A stretch of 64,000 bases of DNA from Siderastrea siderea (lineage: Eukaryota > Cnidaria > Anthozoa > Scleractinia > Rhizangiidae), in NCBI GenBank assembly GCA_964030785.1, contig OZ034975.1:20614142-20678141 (forward strand). The letters run 5' to 3'. Positions within the stretch are counted from its first letter, which is position 1; every line of letters starts with the position of its first letter. A program made the position numbers and the translations under genes. The notes under the pieces were generated by a model. That model was given only the letters and a program-made list of their open reading frames with translations, did no database searches and was not told where the DNA came from. Shown here one piece after another: positions 62,111 to 64,000 of this stretch.

Positions 62111-62600
62111 CTACTGGCCTGTTCCAAGCATCTTCCTGGGTTTTTCCCCGCTCTTTCGCTCGCGCTTTACTATTTGAACGCCTGCAACAGGCTAACCGTG
62201 AACCGCACACATGGTCCCTACAGAAGTGTTCGCAATCCGTAATTTGCATCTCGTTATTGGATTCTGTGTATTTTACTTACCCTTAATGGTTCGCATTTTA
62301 ATGTTTTGTTTGCAGGGTACGGACGAAGGCAGAATACGCATGAAAGCAAGATTCATCTCTGAATTGTCGCGTGCAGCAGTGTTATTCTATTTTTATAAAG
62401 AGCGCAATCGATGGTCTCTTAAGCAGCCGGTTTTATTGTTCCTGTTGATATAAAAACGGCTGAGAAGATAAAGAATACAAAAAACTGAGACTAAGAACGG
62501 GATAACTTATGCGATACTATTTTTGATGAATGAGTTTTCGAAGTGAGGTACTCAAAGTGGTCCAAACCGTAATAAAACCACGCGGTTACAGATGTATGAT
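62111..62600. other. Unassigned DNA
   Basis: Apart from the partial repeat start near 62,210, nothing is recognised. Two overlapping plus-strand frames are short and featureless. Confidence 0.4.
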
Positions 62601-62782
62601 TTAATATATAGATTTAGCCAAGCCTAAAAGCGGAGCCCCCTTTTTGTTTTGTCTGTTTTTTGCTTTTGTTTTTTTTTGTTTTGTTTTTGCTGGCAGTTAT
62701 TAATTTGCGAAAATACTCTCATCCAAGTCGTTTTATTAAAAAAAAAACAAAGAAAAAAAAAGAAAACAATTCTTGCTCCCGC

Positions 62783-62850
62783 TGAGTGTCGAGCCCGGCT
62801 CGTCGGCGTGAGATGCCGGTAACTAGTCCACTAGACCATGGGCGTTTGAC
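62783..62850 (-). promoter_or_regulatory. tRNA-like A and B boxes in repeat copy 2
   Basis: On the minus strand TGGTCTAGTGGA (A box) and GGGCTCGACAC (B box), the counterparts of those at 9962-10030. It is a SINE-type promoter and not a tRNA gene. Confidence 0.5.
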
Positions 62851-63333
62851 ATCGTTTCCGTAGTTAATTTTAATACTTATTTCTTTCTTCGTGACAAGCT
62901 GCCTATCAGCATGAAAATGCTGATGTTTTTCCTGGCAAAATGTGTTCGAAACGCCGTAAAAACCATGGTTGTGGACAGAAAAAACCAAAAAGCACTAGCT
63001 CTGCTATATTTGGCGTCGAAACCGCTGCGAAAAGCTGCGAACTCAAGCGGTGTGCCGGCCGAGTTTGAACAGAACCGACGAATTTGAACTTTTTGCCTGA
63101 ACTTTATCGCCGAATTTCTTTCGCCTAGATTGAACTTTTCCCCTTCCACCAAAAAGACAACTGAGTGTTCTTTTGAACTTTTTTTTTCCACTAACAAATT
63201 TGTTTTTGACTTTTGTTGTCTTTGCTTGTTTTGCTACAACGCGGGTCAACATGCGATTTCGCGCCGAAAACACACGGGATTCAGCACAGGATTCTATCGA
63301 GTGTAGGAAGTGTATTGGTATCCCTGTGGTGCG

Positions 63334-63391
63334 GACGGACGGACGTACGGATGTACGGACGGACGGATGTACGGACGGACGGTCACGTGAC
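63334..63391. repeat. GGAC / GTAC tandem repeat
   Basis: GGACGGACGGACGTACGGATG-type units repeat over nearly 60 bp; the same place in copy 1 (9459-9475) has only about four units. Confidence 0.9.
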
Positions 63392-63433
63392 TACTACGTC
63401 ACTACCAAAATTTTTTGGCTTGATAGATTACCA

Positions 63434-64000
63434 AATTTCCTTAGCAATGGAGCTCCGCTGACGCGCTAGCGCGCTGGCTCCGCTATAAAAAGTAATCCTG
63501 CATTAGAGGTGCGAGTTTTTTAGGCACAATGGTAACGACGCATTGGGTAATAAAAATTAATTGGTAGGAGGTGCGAGTTTTTTAAGGACAAAGAGTACAA
63601 AGAACAGACTACAAACCTCAGTGTGGGAATGAAAAGGCGGTATTCAATGATGAAACCTAAATTCGTATTAGTAGTTTACACTCGCAAGAGTAAAAAGAAA
63701 AGGATATTTGAAACAAATGACACTATTCATAGCCTTCTAGAAAATGACGAGGATTAAAAACACCCGAAAATATGTGGAAAGTATTTGAACAAACGCGGCT
63801 TAAACCATCTTGAAACAAGAAAGGAGGTTTTTTAGAAAAAGTTTTTAAACCGATCTGATTTTTTCTCTAAATTTTCGGAAGTGAAAGTTCGTCGCGCTTA
63901 AAAGCTCGTGCGTTGTTGATGACGTCCCTGATTTTGAATTAACGGCATATAAGCGCGAGGGAACGCTTTCCTCTCGTTCACGGCGTCACTGTCTATGGTG
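63434..64000. other. Unassigned DNA to the window end
   Basis: GAGGTGCGAGTTTTTTA occurs twice (63,508 and 63,571 regions), a short direct repeat about 60 bp apart. GCGCTAGCGC near 63,463 is a perfect 10-bp palindrome. No gene recognised. Confidence 0.4.

Larger units (their letters stand above)
62601..63433 (-). repeat. Dispersed repeat with tRNA-like promoter, copy 2 (inverted)
   Basis: The reverse complement of the repeat at 9410-10193, sharing the GGCTTGGCTAAATCTATATA end, A/T-rich tract, tRNA-like unit, the block with FCSNSAGTPLEFAAFRSGFD (minus strand, about 63,090-63,030) and the CTATCAAGCC end. At the outer end it lacks the 271-bp MITE present next to copy 1, and it has a longer GGAC tandem repeat. 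Confidence 0.72.

Overview
This is a window of animal nuclear DNA: AT-rich, with widely spaced short exons and a very dense load of transposable elements. The mix of families (Penelope-like elements with a GIY-YIG domain, DIRS with tyrosine recombinase, BEL/Pao, Ty3-like, a CR1-like LINE tail, a Kolobok-type transposase, tRNA-derived SINEs and many palindromic MITEs) fits a cnidarian, most probably a stony coral. That assignment is inference from repeat style; no species marker is present.

Region 1 (1-18.1 kb) holds the only host gene I can support. It is the 3' part of a plus-strand gene with at least ten small coding exons (about 1601 to 17639) whose phases join without a break into roughly 256 residues: a coiled-coil start, short linkers, a second coiled-coil stretch and a Ser/Arg-rich tail, then a stop and a possible AATAAA. 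Its introns carry MITEs, pogo-like and Tc1-like remnants, a 2.1 kb TTAA-flanked element and a dispersed repeat with a tRNA-like promoter. A possible 41-nt cassette exon would move the last exon into a second long open frame.

Region 2 (19.3-29.0 kb) is a set of broken palindromes inside each other. A large palindrome centred near 23.1 kb is split by another foldback, which carries a TTAA-flanked Kolobok-like transposon. The other arm holds a C-rich MITE and is displaced by an overlapping 4.6 kb foldback that itself contains a TA-flanked element.

Region 3 (29.6-50.8 kb) is a retroelement graveyard. It holds a Penelope-like element cut by a MITE and a SINE, and a DIRS element (31.7-about 41.4 kb) split by a BEL/Pao element whose integrase is split in turn by a TTAA-flanked element. 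A second, truncated BEL/Pao element follows with a LINE tail in its gag, then an internally deleted Ty3-like element.

Region 4 (50.4-64 kb) is mainly foldback elements, some nested. Two large minisatellite arrays in opposite orientation bracket about 4.5 kb that contains a Penelope-like fragment. The far end carries an inverted copy of the dispersed repeat seen at 9.4-10.2 kb. No rRNA, CRISPR array or credible functional tRNA gene was seen. All transposon coding regions are broken by stops, frameshifts, insertions or deletions.
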